From Impatiens glandulifera (Eukaryota; Streptophyta; Magnoliopsida; Ericales; Balsaminaceae), in the NCBI RefSeq assembly GCF_907164915.1, contig NC_061870.1, forward strand, positions 4,988,273 through 5,052,272: a DNA stretch of 64,000 bases, written 5' to 3'. Under the pieces are notes generated by a model, which was not told where the DNA came from, did no database searches, and saw only the letters and a program-made list of their open reading frames with translations. Shown here one piece after another: positions 30,621 through 41,383 of the stretch. The position numbers were made by a program, and so were the translations under genes. Each line of letters begins with the position of its first letter. Position 1 is the stretch's first letter.

Positions 30621-31812
30621 TGTTAGATAAAATTGACCGATCAACAAGAATTTAACAAAACAAACTTATTGTGCAGGAACGGTCAAGAATTTCAACCGGT
30701 CAAGAAATCAAGCCTGTTAGAAGAAGAAAATGACATCTAAAACCTGAAGCTATCTGGTTAAACAAAACAACCGGTAACATGATCAGTTGGAATGAAGGTT
30801 TCAATCCAAATCCAAAGAACAAACCTAACAAGAAGATCATTTAAAGAAAGAAGTCAAAGATATCAAATAAAGAACAATTTACAAATCTGTGCAAATAAAC
30901 ACTTTGGGTATATGCAGAAGATGACATCAAATCCTCAGACTGTGATATTACCATATTTATACAAGTCTGATGATATGCTGTAGGCTGCAGAAGATTGCCT
31001 GAAGAAAAATTACCTTTTTGGTATAAGTCAAAGGAGCAACTTTCCAAGTGCAGACAAATGTCCAACTAACAGTTGCCATAATCAAGCAAAGACAAATCAA
31101 GCCGGTGTGCTCCATGCCTTGGAAGCCTAAACCGCATTTAATGCTATGCTGATCCTCTGCTCAACCAATCAGATTCAAGGATTGCCCTAAAGGTATCCGT
31201 TGAAGAAATGTGACTGTTTGCACATTTCATCTATAAAAGGAGAAGCTGAAGAAGCAAGAAGATACAACAATTGAAAACATATACAGAACGTATAGACAAA
31301 GTGATCAAAATCCCTTATCTCTCTAAAATATTGAAAGCTTATGTGTGTATTTGTGAAGTGTATTACAGCTTCTATGAGAATTGTAAGAGTGATTATCGAG
31401 CAGTAAATAAGACTCGATTGTGTATTATGTTTGAATATTCCTTAGTGAATATCCTTCTCGTGGTTTGAGAAGAAGGGGCGACGTAGGAGTTTTATCTCCG
31501 AACATCCATAAAACATGTCTTGTGCTTTATTTCCTACCGGCTCCATATCCTAACCGACTCACATCATTCTAACCGCCTCACTAATATTCAAACCGACTTT
31601 CTCCAAATCTCATCTCTATCCATCCTGTGTGTGTTGCTTCAATCTGAAACAAACCACTTTCGCACTTGAACTCGGTTCAAGGGTTTGTGACAGCTTGTGT
31701 AATATTGAAACCGGTGTTAATTCTTAACCGAATTAGCGCCAACCGTTGAGTGTTGTCAGAGAGTACCCTTTAGCCGGACCCCGGTCCACTATCGGCGACC
31801 TAGATCTTAACA
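30621..31812 (+). repeat. 3' LTR of element B
   Basis: 1192 bp, TGTTAGATAA to GATCTTAACA. It holds TATA box CTATAAAAGG (31231-31240), the R/U5 hairpin with GCGACGTAGG near 31445-31480 (TGACGT changed by one base) and the palindrome CTTGAAC-TCG-GTTCAAG near 31665. Confidence 0.9.
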
Positions 31813-32720
31813 TATGATTTTTCAATATGAAAACTATAAATTCTTTTACAGCCTTGTTAGTCTTTGTTAATGATATATAGATTCTTGGAAATAATTTATA
31901 TAGGGTTTTAATAATACATCATATTGTTGGAATTTTTTTAACCAACGAAAATATTTTAAGATATACTTCCTGATACAAGATTAAGAATTTGCAAACCAGT
32001 TCTATTTCCAATGATAAAAAAGATAACATTAAACTCAATCAAAATTTAAAAGTGTAGACGATTTATTTATCTTATGATATATCCAAATTTGACACGACAT
32101 GATATTAATTTTAGCATTCAACAACTAAGACAATATTTGAACAACACCTTGCAGATTCACTAACTATTTAAATATTTAGAAAATGAGATATCGAAAGGAA
32201 CTCCTAGCTTAAGGCTTGTTTTATTCTACTGTTTCTCATAATTTTTTCAAGAGTTTTCAAATGCGGATAAGGTCACTTGCAGCGACAACAAACGGTCTAT
32301 TATATAATTTTGTTTTAAGATGAGAATCCTCTTATATCCTGGAAAATCAAGAAATTAAAAATAGTATTTAGATCTTATGTTGAAATAGAGTACAAAAGTA
32401 TGAATACAACACTCTTTGAAGTCAAATGGATTGCTTATAACATGATTTTAATGTAAAGTCACATTGTCAATTCCTATATATATGATGTCACAATCAAACA
32501 ATGATACATATCGCTGAAAATTCTCTTTCATTAACGTAAAAAATACTTGGACATTGATTCTCACATTATACGCGATCAGTTTAAACAATGTTTCATTATA
32601 ACTTAGCATGTGTACTATAGGCTGACATTTTCACTAATGCGTTGGATTTCAGATTATTTTGTTTTCTCTGAGACAAAATGAATCTTAGTGATTTAAATAT
32701 TGAGGAGGATATTATTAGTT
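31813..32720 (+). pseudogene. pol: Element I: heavily decayed copia RT and RNase H
   Basis: No long frame, but broken translations follow a copia pol in order: SFTALLVFVNDI (near 31835-31870; the YVDD box changed to FVND), GIFLTN-like (31930), a DIERN/KGTPSLRL-like stretch near 32190, PLISWKIKK (near 32330), VEIEYKSMNTTLFEVKWI (near 32375-32430), KKYLDIDSHIIRDQF (near 32540-32585) and ADIFTNALDFRLF (near 32620-32660). This is the RT-to-RNase H order of a non-Sirevirus copia element. Element B sits just upstream of the FVND box. Many stops and frameshifts show it is the oldest pol in the window. Confidence 0.7.
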
Positions 32721-33125
32721 AAAGAGCTTTTGAATTCGTATTAAGTTAGAAAGTTGAATGATTAATATTTAATAAAACGGTATTGAGTGATCAAGTTGTT
32801 TTGCCTAATTGATTTTTTTATTTTGTAATCTTGAATTTGCAATTTATAAAATTTAACATTGAACTATCTTATTCAATTCTTGTACAGCCAATACCTTCAA
32901 TTTTGTTACTCATATTATTCTCCATAAACAAACTACCACTATTTACAATATCATAACTAGGGATCAACTCCTTCTTTTATGTCCTACAAAAAAATGATCA
33001 CCTTAAGTCAAGAACCCATCTCTCTAAGAGAAAGATATAGTGGCTAAAAGATATGAGTTTTCCTTACAGTTTACTGGTAGAGAAAATATCATTATTTACA
33101 TAGGAGTAACCTCACTTCAAAATGA
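32721..33125. other. AT-rich non-coding DNA, probably 3' end of element I
   Basis: Follows the RNase H remnant. A purine stretch GAGGAGGATA near 32701 could be its polypurine tract, and the rest its LTR, but I see no clear LTR end. No genes seen. Confidence 0.35.
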
Positions 33126-33375
33126 TTAAAACTCTTTTTTTTTATGAGTTAAAAGAGTTAATGAAATGTTTTCTTCACCAAGTAGTGCATAAGCTATACC
33201 ATAGTAGAACAATAAGACTCTTATCTTCATCCTCCATACTTCAAAATCTTTCATGTGTTCTGCAAACCGCTGATTGAAAAGGTAGAAAACACGATATCTA
33301 GCTAGGCAGTGAAAAAACTTTCTTATGTAGGGAGGATCGAACTCATCAAAACCGTGGTCATGGGCATAGTTGGCT
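33126..33375 (-). pseudogene. Possible copia gag fragment
   Basis: On the minus strand, KDFEVWRMKIRVLLFYYG followed by ALLGEE resembles the conserved Gag start of copia elements (an F.LW.LKMRALL..QGL pattern). The frame is open over this part but runs on into LINE sequence at its start, so the upstream residues are not part of the gene. Short and uncertain. Confidence 0.35.
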
Positions 33376-34754
33376 AATGGGAACAACAGATGGTCATTCC
33401 GAAGAAGGTAATGAAGGAGCTCGATACGCTGATGATGAACTTTATCTGGGGTAGTAGCGGAAGAGGAAGAAAGAAAGTCAAATGGACCGCTCTCTACAAA
33501 CAGAAGGACGAGGGAGGCATCGACTTGAAGAACTGTATTGAGAGGAACAAATCTCTCAACTTCAAGCATCTATGGGCTTTGGAGTGCAATCAGGAGTCAC
33601 TATGGATCAAATGGGTGCATACGAGGTTTATGAAATATGAAACCAGCATCTGGACCTGCAAAATTCATGAAGGTATGAGCTGGTCTCTAAAAAGGATTCT
33701 TAAACTAAGAAGCGATATTGTAGATCTTTATGACATCCGACTAGAGGATGGGAACGACACTCTATTTTCGCACGATCCCTGGTTTGAAAACCATCCTATC
33801 ATCTACAAGGAGGAGTTTCAAAATACCCGTATCAGAAGGGACTGTGCATAAGCGAAAATCAGAAATATTAAAAACAAGAATTGGGACTCACTCCTGAAAA
33901 GAAATCGAGAAGGACAGAGGATACTTGATCATATAAGTAACATACAACAACACGACAGACCGAATATTCATGAATGGAAAGCTAAGGATAATGGGAAGCT
34001 CATATCGAAGAAAATATGGGAGGTAACCTGGGAAAAAGAGCAGAAAGTAGAATGGCCTCCTCTTGTATGGTCAACGAAGATTATCCCTCGATACCAGTTC
34101 ATCATATGGCTTGCCTTCTAGGAAAGACTCAGCACTCGTGATCGTAGAAGCAAGTATATGAGCATCCCAGACACGAGCTGTCTTCTATTTAGAGGAAATG
34201 AAGAAACCATAAATCACCTATTCGGGAGCTGCTGTATTGCTCCGGAGCTTTGGGACAGATTCTATAAAAGTATGGAGTTGAACAGTTTCCCGTGCGAATG
34301 GAATGAAATCAAAGAAGTGACAATACTCAAAGCCAAGGGAAATAGATTTGGAACCAGCGTGTTCAAGTGCAACTTTGGAGTAGTATGTATAACATTTGGC
34401 AAGAACGGAATGCAAGGGTATATGGCAGAACCCGCATGAGCGTTAAAGAGTTATGGAAAGATATTGTATCGGATTACAGCGCCCTCGCGGGAACGTGGAG
34501 AAGAATTCCAAGCACGAAGCAGAACTGGAATATCTACAGAAACTAGAATTTACCGTTTTTTGAACTCACTAGAATTGAATGCATTGTAATCAGATAATTC
34601 ATTTATGTTTTTAGCTTTTTAGTTTTTATTTAGAATGTTACGACTTCAAAATCATTCTAGGCCTGTCTAGAATGATATCTTAAACTCGTGTTTTTTTTTC
34701 ATTTTTAGGAATTTCTAATGAAATTACGCTAAGTCATTTTTCTCAAAAAAAAAA
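33376..34754 (+). mobile_element. 5'-truncated LINE: RT C-terminal part, zinc-binding domain, poly(A)
   Basis: A non-LTR retrotransposon tail. The translation starts MVIPKKVMKELDTLMMNFIWG near 33390, the region after the RT fingers in plant LINEs, and continues with LKNCIERNKSLNFKHLWAL. The reverse transcriptase zinc-binding domain follows at 34040-34260 (IPRYQFIIWLAF, then STRDRRSK, CLLF, ETINHLFGSCC). The same frame holds a TAA at 33849-33851 and a TAG near 34123, and shifts near 34380; the true end is about 34546 (WNIYRN then stop). A run of ten A at 34745-34754 is the poly(A) tail. The 5' truncation is typical of LINE insertion. I found no clear target duplication. Confidence 0.85.
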
Positions 34755-36210
34755 TCTTTAATGTGTATAAAATTTTCAATGTCACACCGAACATAGTCTT
34801 GGTTATACAACCAATAAAAAAAATCAAGAATATCAACTTCCATCAACTCAGTTTAAGTAGTATCTATGATAAATTTTTATGTGGTTGTTCATAATTTTTA
34901 ACCCAACAGTTTTAAACCGTCATTGATGTTGAAACGCATTAAAAAAATTGTGTTATTCTTTAAGGTATCAACCATGATTTATTGTCATTAAAAATTCAAT
35001 GTCAGTAATTTATTTTATGGCATTTAAGCTATATTATAAATTAACCATAATATAAGTTTTTCATGTTGTAAAAATTGGCCTGTTTGGAATGGGATTAAGT
35101 CTTATTTAGAAACACTTTGGAATTCATGATAGATGATGCAACTTGACCCAGCTCCAACCTCTTTCTATATCATGTTACTCACTTATTTAAAAAAAAGTAT
35201 GTTTTCTCTTTTGTCTCTCGGGTTAGGTTACTCACTTATTTTAAATAATTATATTTTCTCTTTTCTCTTTTCTCTTTTTTTAATATTCTTTTTATTCTGT
35301 AGTGAGATATCCTTTTGAACCATCGTTTCTTAAGTTAAGACCTTGCGCTGTTGAGAAATTTAAAAAACATGGATGACGCTATTCAACATATTTTGTCACA
35401 TAATAGGTAGTTTTTCCTTTACGTTATTGATATTCTTGATCCAAAACAGTGGTCACTAACACGAAAAAATTACTCTTCGTTCTCTTCATTGTGGAGTGCA
35501 CCCTTGGCAGTCACTAACACTAATACAAAGACATAACTCTTCTTTCTCTTTATTGTGGACTGTACCGTCACCATTGGCGGTCACTAACACAAAAAGATTA
35601 CTCTTTGTGTTCTTTGCTATTATCTTTCGTTCTCTTTGTTGTGGAGTGCACCCTTAATAGTCACTAATACAAATACATTATTATTTGCTCTATTCATTGT
35701 GGAGTGCACCCTTTAAGGTCAATAATATGAAGACATTATCTTTTGCTATTTTTTTTTGGAGTCACCCTTCGCGGTTACTAACACGAATACATTATTCCAT
35801 TTCTCTCTTCATCATGGAGTGTGCCATTGCGGTCACACACTTGAAGACATTACAATTTATGATCTCTTTGATCTGAATATACCAAGGCAACTATTCTTAC
35901 AAGGAAATTACTATTTACACTCTTCATCCTGGAGTGCTCCCTTGCGGTCACAAACTCGAAGACATTACATTTTATGGCCTCCTTGATCTAAAGACACCAA
36001 ATCGGTTATTCTTACAAGGATATTACTATGTCTCTCTATTCATTGTGGAGTGCGCCCTTTATGACCAGACATGTGAAGACAATAAGTTTTATGATCTCCT
36101 TGATATGAATACGCCGATGAGGCTATTCTCATGGAACATGTCTCCCATGTTCTCCTCGATATGAATACTCCAAAGATGCTATTCTCTAGCACAATGTTTT
36201 CCATTATCTT
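34755..36210. other. Non-coding DNA with a degenerate tandem array
   Basis: AT-rich. No conserved frame. From about 35450 to 36165 it holds repeats (next entry). The short frames at 35685-36164 only reflect these repeats. Confidence 0.6.
35450..36165 (+). repeat. Degenerate tandem repeat, about eight units
   Basis: The core GTGGAGTGCACCCTT, then GGTCACTAACACGAAGACATT, recurs near 35488, 35555, 35640, 35697, 35757, 35815, 35930 and 36045. The first units are about 60-85 bp apart; the last ones are about 115-120 bp apart and include ACTATTCTTACAAGG. The array stops just before the LTR of D. Confidence 0.7.
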
Positions 36211-36895
36211 TGTTAGATTATGGTGACCCATATGAGTTTTGATCGGGCCTAGTCCTAAGCTCGCGATATAATAAAATAATATAAAATAAAATAAAATCCT
36301 AATTGTTTGATATTGGGTTCACTAGGCCCAGTTATGTGATCTATAAATATATGGTCTTAGATAGAGTTTTATTCACGCACATAATGTTTTCTATTATTCT
36401 TTACTCTCTTTAAGTTTTAATCTTCTACTTTAACCATAGTGAATTTTTTCTTCTATTTTTTTAAAAAAATAATCCATTTCATGTAATAAAAAATTATTTA
36501 AGCACAACGATAAAAGCATGACATGAAAAAAGTTATGTACAAATTGAATACATTATAATAATTAATTGACTCAAAGATCTTTAAAGGAGCAATAAGATCT
36601 CCACACGTATCCACAGATTTTCCGGATCTAATCTCCGACATTGTCATGATAATGGCATTGTACATAATCCTTAATGGCCAACTTTCGTTATTAAAAGTTC
36701 TTCAATTTTTTTCAACTAGATAATACACCAGAAAATTATAAGGATAGAGACCCATAATGAATTTTTCTTCACTACCCGTGGTTATTCCCGGCTTGAGTTT
36801 CCACGTAAATCTTGTGTTATTTATCGTGTTTTCTTGGTTGATACTTCATCTCTTCTTTATCTTATTAGTCTCACATTCATATCATGTTTTTTAAT
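36211..36895 (+). repeat. 5' LTR of element D
   Basis: Starts TGTTAGATTATGGTGACCC, holds GGGCCTAG and CTAGGCCC facing each other (36246 and 36320) and a TATA box CTATAAATATATGG near 36341. The end is placed just before the primer-binding site; its exact base is unclear. Confidence 0.65.
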
Positions 36896-36898
36896 AAT

Positions 36899-36911
36899 TG
36901 GTATTAAATCA
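36899..36911 (+). other. Decayed primer-binding site of element D
   Basis: TGGTATTAAATCA, compared with TGGTATCAGAGCC expected for the initiator tRNA-Met primer; the first six bases and the spacing are kept. Confidence 0.6.
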
Positions 36912-36951
36912 TTGAGATTTTTTTATTCTAAGACTATATCTATTTTTGGAG

Positions 36952-37760
36952 ATGTCAAGTATAAAGTATGATATTCTGTTATTGGATAACAGTACTAGAT
37001 TTTCTTTATGGTAGATAACGATGCGAGGTTTTCTCACTCATATGGATTTGGACGAAAATCTATTACGGTTTTGATAATATGCCCAGTTCGTGGACAACAT
37101 AAGATAAAAAGAGGAAGGATCGAAAGGCTATGTCTCATATACATTTACATCTATCCAATAATATTTTACAAGATGTTCTGAAGGAGACGAGTGCTATTGA
37201 TTTATTATTGAATCTAGAAAAACTATGTTTGATAAAAATTCTTACTAGTAAGCTACATTTGAAGAAGAATTTATATTTTCATCGTATGTCTGAAGGTACG
37301 GCTCTACAAGAGAATTTATCAGCATTTAAAGAAACTGTTACTAATCTGGAGGCCTTGGAATTCAAATATAACAAGGAAGATCTAACTTTAATTTTTTTTT
37401 TGTTCTTTGCCTCCATCATATATCATTTTTCGGGATACTATTATATTTAATCATGATGTAGTCACTACTATTGATGTTTATGATGCATTTTTTTCTAAGA
37501 AGAAGATGAAACATCTTGTTAGTCATTCTGATGATCTAGAAGAGGGTCTTACTACTTGAGAAAGAACCCAAGAAAAAGGTTCAAAAAGTAATCAAAGAGA
37601 TAAATTAAAGTCAAGAAAACCTTGGAAGACTTACGATTACTGCAAGAAAAGAGGGCACATAAAATATGAGAATTGGAAGCTATAAAATAAAGGTAAGAAG
37701 AGAGTAGTAATTCGACTGAAAAGCAGGCTGGAAATTCCGGTGAATCTAGTATTGTCGAAG
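36952..37760 (+). pseudogene. gag: gag of element D
   Basis: Starts at ATG 36952 (MSSIKYDI), has a TAG 20 codons later, then a frame change. The middle (37130-37420) is clear: IHLHLSNNILQDVLKETSAI, LEKLCLIKILTSKLHLKK and MSEGTALQENLSAFKETV, the copia capsid pattern. The zinc knuckle (37630-37680) reads YDYCKKRGHIKYEN, so two of the three Cys are lost. Stops and shifts throughout the end. Confidence 0.82.
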
Positions 37761-37764
37761 CTGA

Positions 37765-39149
37765 AGATAGTGAACTCCTCATGACTGTTGTTTGTGACGC
37801 GAGATCACAAGATGAATGGATCCTCAATTCTGGATATACGTATCATATGTGTCCCAATCGGGGCCGATTTTCAAAATATGATACCATTTCCAAAGGTGTT
37901 GTATTAATGAGAAATAGTTCATCCTGTAAAGTCGTGGGTCAAGGAACAATAAAAATCAATATGTTTGATGGAGCTACACAGACACTTAGTGATGTAGGAA
38001 TGTTCATGATTTGAATAGAAATCTAATTTCTTTTAGTACTCTCGATTTAAAAGGGTACAAATACACGGTTGAAGGTGGAGTGATGAAGTTTAGTAGAAGT
38101 GTTCTTGTCCTGAAGAAAGCTGAAAGAGAACTTGACATGTTATATTTCCTTAAAAACTCCACAATTGTAGGCGATAGTGCTTTCATAAAATTGTGGCATA
38201 TGTGACTTGGTCATATAAGTGAGAATCGTATGACCGAGTTGAGAAAGTGAGAACTTCTTGATTGATAGAGTATTAGTAAATTGAAGTTTTGTGAGCATTG
38301 CGTCATTAACAATCATAAAAGAGTTAGGTTCTCTAAAGTAATCCACAAAACTAAAGGAACATTGTATTAGATCCACTCAGATCTTTTGGGACCTTCTAGG
38401 GTGCCTTTTATGGGAGGTGCTTATTATATGCTGATAATTATCGATAATTTCTCTAGAAATTCTTGGGCTTTCTTCTTAAAGTAAAAAAGTGATGTGTTCT
38501 CTAAGTTTAAGGACTGGAAGACTATGATTTAGAAATAGATAGGGAAACCAATAAAACATTTGCGTACTGATAATGGTTTAGAGTTTTGTTTTGAAGAATT
38601 TAATTCTTTATGCAGAACTGAAGGAATTGTAAGGCACCACATAGTGCGTAAGAATCCATAATAGAATGGTGTGGCAGATAGGATGAATAGAACTTTGATG
38701 GAGAAGGTGCGTTGAATTCTCCTTAATGTTGTTTTATAAAAGTCTTTTTGGGCTGAAGCTACTAGTTTAGCATGCTTCATCGTCAACCGTTCTCCGCCAA
38801 CTACAATTAATAGACATACTCCGCAAGAAGTATAATATGGTATTCCTTCTAGTTATTATGATTTGAGAAATTTTGGTTGTTCGACGTATGTTCATATTGA
38901 TTAAGAAAAAATGGAGGCTCAATCTGTGAAGTGTATTTTCATTGGTTATAAATCTTGTGTAAAGGGGTACAAGCTATAGTGTCAAGAAACTAGAAATGTA
39001 ATATTTAGTCGAGATGTTACATTCGATGAAACACCTATGGTACATGCTACATCCTCTATATCTTTATATGATAAAAATCAGCAATAATCTAGAACTTTCG
39101 GTGATAAGGTTCAACAAGAATTTAGCACTTCTAGAAATAATACTCAACA
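37765..39149 (+). pseudogene. pol: pol part 1 of element D: protease and integrase
   Basis: The protease box reads WILNSGYTYHMCP near 37820, so the catalytic Asp of DSG is Asn. The pre-integrase domain follows (LISFSTLDLKGYKY; LWHM-LGHISENRM near 38200), then CEHCV, and the integrase core with HSDLLGPSRV, IIDNFSRNSWAFF, LRTDNGLEF and ADRMNRTLMEK. More than ten stops or frameshifts. The linker ends at 39149, where E inserted. Confidence 0.85.
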
Positions 39150-39459
39150 AGAATTGTTAGATTAAAGTCATTAATTAACTTAGGATAATTAATCGACGTT
39201 ATAAATTACCGGGCTTTGATTATTGAGAAATTGTTAGATTAAATTAATCCAGGACACTTACCATAACGACTATACCAGGTTTTGATAATTTAGATTAAAC
39301 AATCGAAAAGGGAGAAATTGTTAAGTTAAAGTTTCTAATTTAATTCTAAGTGTATTAATAAGACTAAGGCGTTTTAAATTGCTTATGTGTAGGGTCAAAG
39401 TGAAGAAAACTGAAATGGAAAGCTATCTGGTAGTTGATCAAATTCGATATTTGATCAAC

Positions 39460-40050
39460 TTTGGTATTCTGTAGATGCGCATCCGTTTTTATGTTCACTT
39501 CGGTATTCTCAAGAAGCGCGTCCAGTTTTATATCGGCTTTGATTTTCTAAGGAAGTGCTTCCAGTTTTAAGTTCACTTTGGTATTTTGAAGAAGCGCATC
39601 CAGTTTTATATCGGCTTCGGTTTTTCTGAAAAAGTGCTTTAGGTTTTATGTTCTCTTTAGTATTCTGTGAAGCGCATCCAGTATTATGTCCAAATCGTTT
39701 TTTGGTGAAGTGTGTCCAATTTAATATTCGGTTCGGTTTTTGCAGAAGCGCTTCCGGTAGTTTGATCGGCTCGGGTTTTGCAAGGCGCCTCCGGTATTTA
39801 AGTAGTTCGGTATTATATCTACGCATCCAGTATTTAATCAGTTTGGTTTTATATCAACACATACGGTGTTTAACTAGTTCGGTTTTATATCAGCGCATTC
39901 GGTATTTAACTAGTTCGGTTTTATACAAGGCGCTTCCAATTTTTCTAGAACTTCGGCTTCATGAAGAATTTCCGGTATTTGATCAAACTCGGTATTTGGT
40001 TTTTGTAAAGCATTTCCGGTTCTTGATCAAATCCGTTTTTGGCAGTCTGA
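39460..40050 (+). repeat. 39-bp tandem repeat in U3 of element E
   Basis: GGTATTCT recurs at 39463, 39502, 39541, 39580 and 39619, exactly 39 bp apart, then with small shifts to about 40050. Units follow the pattern CGGTATTCTGAAGAAGCGCA then TCCAGTTTTAT. About 14 units in all. Confidence 0.85.
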
Positions 40051-40364
40051 CGCAACAGTTGAGCTAAACCTATAGAAGATTGACACGTGCCAAACTTTTT
40101 CCAATCTCATGTGATGTACGTATCTAGTACACCACGAATCATTAATGAATATTCGACACATTATCTCCATCCAGTACATCCACGATCAAAAGTGCATACT
40201 ATCATGACACTCACCCAACCGAAATAGGACATGTGTCCTCTAAATCAAATTTATCCGTTAAGATGTCATCTATTTAAGAAGAAGTTGGAGGACAAATATG
40301 CACCACCGTTTAACAACAGTTCTTACTAGTTTTATGACGATTTCTTACGAGTTTTAAGTTTTTC

Positions 40365-40552
40365 TGTATTCAAGCGCTCAAGCTCTCAAGTTCTAAAGGT
40401 CTAAAAGTTTGCTAGATCATTTCGTTGTATTACATTCACTGATATTTCTGTGTGAGATTGTATTCAAGCGCTCAAGCTCTCAAGTTCTAAAGGTCTAAAA
40501 GTTTGCTAGATCATTTCGTTGTATTACATTCACTGATATTTCTGTGTGAGAT
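40365..40552 (+). repeat. 94-bp tandem duplication in the LTR of E
   Basis: The copies 40365-40458 and 40459-40552 start TGTATTCAAGCGCTCAAG and appear identical by eye. They lie just before the R/U5 hairpin. Confidence 0.9.
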
Positions 40553-40979
40553 TTAGTATTGTAAGTTAAACAAAGACTGTTTTGTTTAACAAAGTATTGT
40601 GTGCTAGGAGTTTGGAAACATGCAGTGTCTAAGTCTTGGTTGTCCAATTGGGTTTGTGTAAGCGTTGTACTCAAACCAAATCTTCTAGTGAATATCCTTC
40701 TCAAGGTTGAGAAGAAGGGGTGACGTAGAAGAGTTTTCTCCAAACATCTATAATAAATCTTTGTGTCTTATGTTCTTTACTTTCCTAATCTTCCAACCTT
40801 TCATTTGCCGCTTCAAGTCTAAACAAACATTTCTGCACTTGACTCCGTTCAAGAGTTTGTGAAGACTTGTGAAGAATAGAAATAGATATTAACTTCTAAC
40901 AAAGTTAATATCAAACGAAGGTTTTCGTGGTTCACAATACTTGGTCAACCCCCTACTATTGTTGACTCCTTTCGTAACA

Positions 40980-41383
40980 TGAATCTAGTACACATGTGGA
41001 GTTTGAGAGTAGATTGGAATCTCAACCTGTAATACTACCATCAACTACACCAGAGTTATTTAATACTTCACCACCTCCTACACCACCACAATATTCAATT
41101 GCTACTGATAGGCAAAAATGTGATATTAGACCTCCTCGAAGACTTAGTGAAGCTAATTTGGTTATTCACGCATTGAGTGTTGTAAAAGATATTGATTTTT
41201 ATGAAGAACCTTCTTCATATTCTGATACAATCACTTGTGATGACTCTGACAATTGGAAGATTTCTATGCATGAAGAGATGGAATCTCTTCATAAGAATGG
41301 TATGTCGAAAAGCGTAAAATTACTTGTCGGAAAGAAGGCTATTGGTTGTAAGTGGGTGTATAAAAGAAAGGAATGTATATCTG
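40980..41383 (+). pseudogene. pol: pol part 2 of element D: linker and RT start
   Basis: Reads SESNLVIHALSV-like linker, EPSSYSDTITCDDSDNWKI, MHEEMESLHKNGMSK and KKAIGCKWVYKRKE, the conserved start of copia RT. It resumes after E and breaks off at the left end of F; the frame continues at 57824. Open over about 130 codons. Confidence 0.85.

Larger units (their letters stand above)
9290..31812 (+). mobile_element. Element B: Sirevirus-like copia element split by A and C
   Basis: B consists of 9290-12009 and 25241-31812. Its integrase frame starts at the exact right edge of A, and its post-pol spacer resumes on the far side of C, so both are insertions in B. Order: integrase, RT, RNase H, spacer, acc1, acc2, acc3, polypurine tracts, 3' LTR. 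The 5' part lies before the window beyond A. B itself sits in a decayed copia RT (element I, 31813 onward), next to the possible target duplication TATGA at 31813-31817. Confidence 0.9.
39155..40979 (+). mobile_element. Element E: internally deleted LTR element
   Basis: Flanked by AGAAT (39150-39154) and TGAAT (40980-40984), a duplication with one mismatch. It consists of a short stub starting TGTTAGATTAAAG, a second TGTTAGATTAAATT at 39232, a polypurine tract (39305-39318) and a full 3' LTR. The stub resembles the start of the 3' LTR (TGTTAAGTTAAAG), so I infer that most of the 5' LTR and all genes were deleted. Confidence 0.7.
39319..40979 (+). repeat. 3' LTR of element E
   Basis: 1661 bp, TGTTAAGTTA to TTCGTAACA, directly after GAAAAGGGAGAAAT. 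It holds a 39-bp tandem array, a TATA-like box CTATTTAAG (40270-40278), a 94-bp duplication, the R/U5 hairpin with TGACGT (40696-40726) and a decayed CTTGACTCCGTTCAAG palindrome (near 40837). Confidence 0.85.

Noticed and set aside
33126..33569. 147-codon minus-strand frame as one gene
   Set aside because: Its first third is antisense to the LINE; only the rest resembles Gag.
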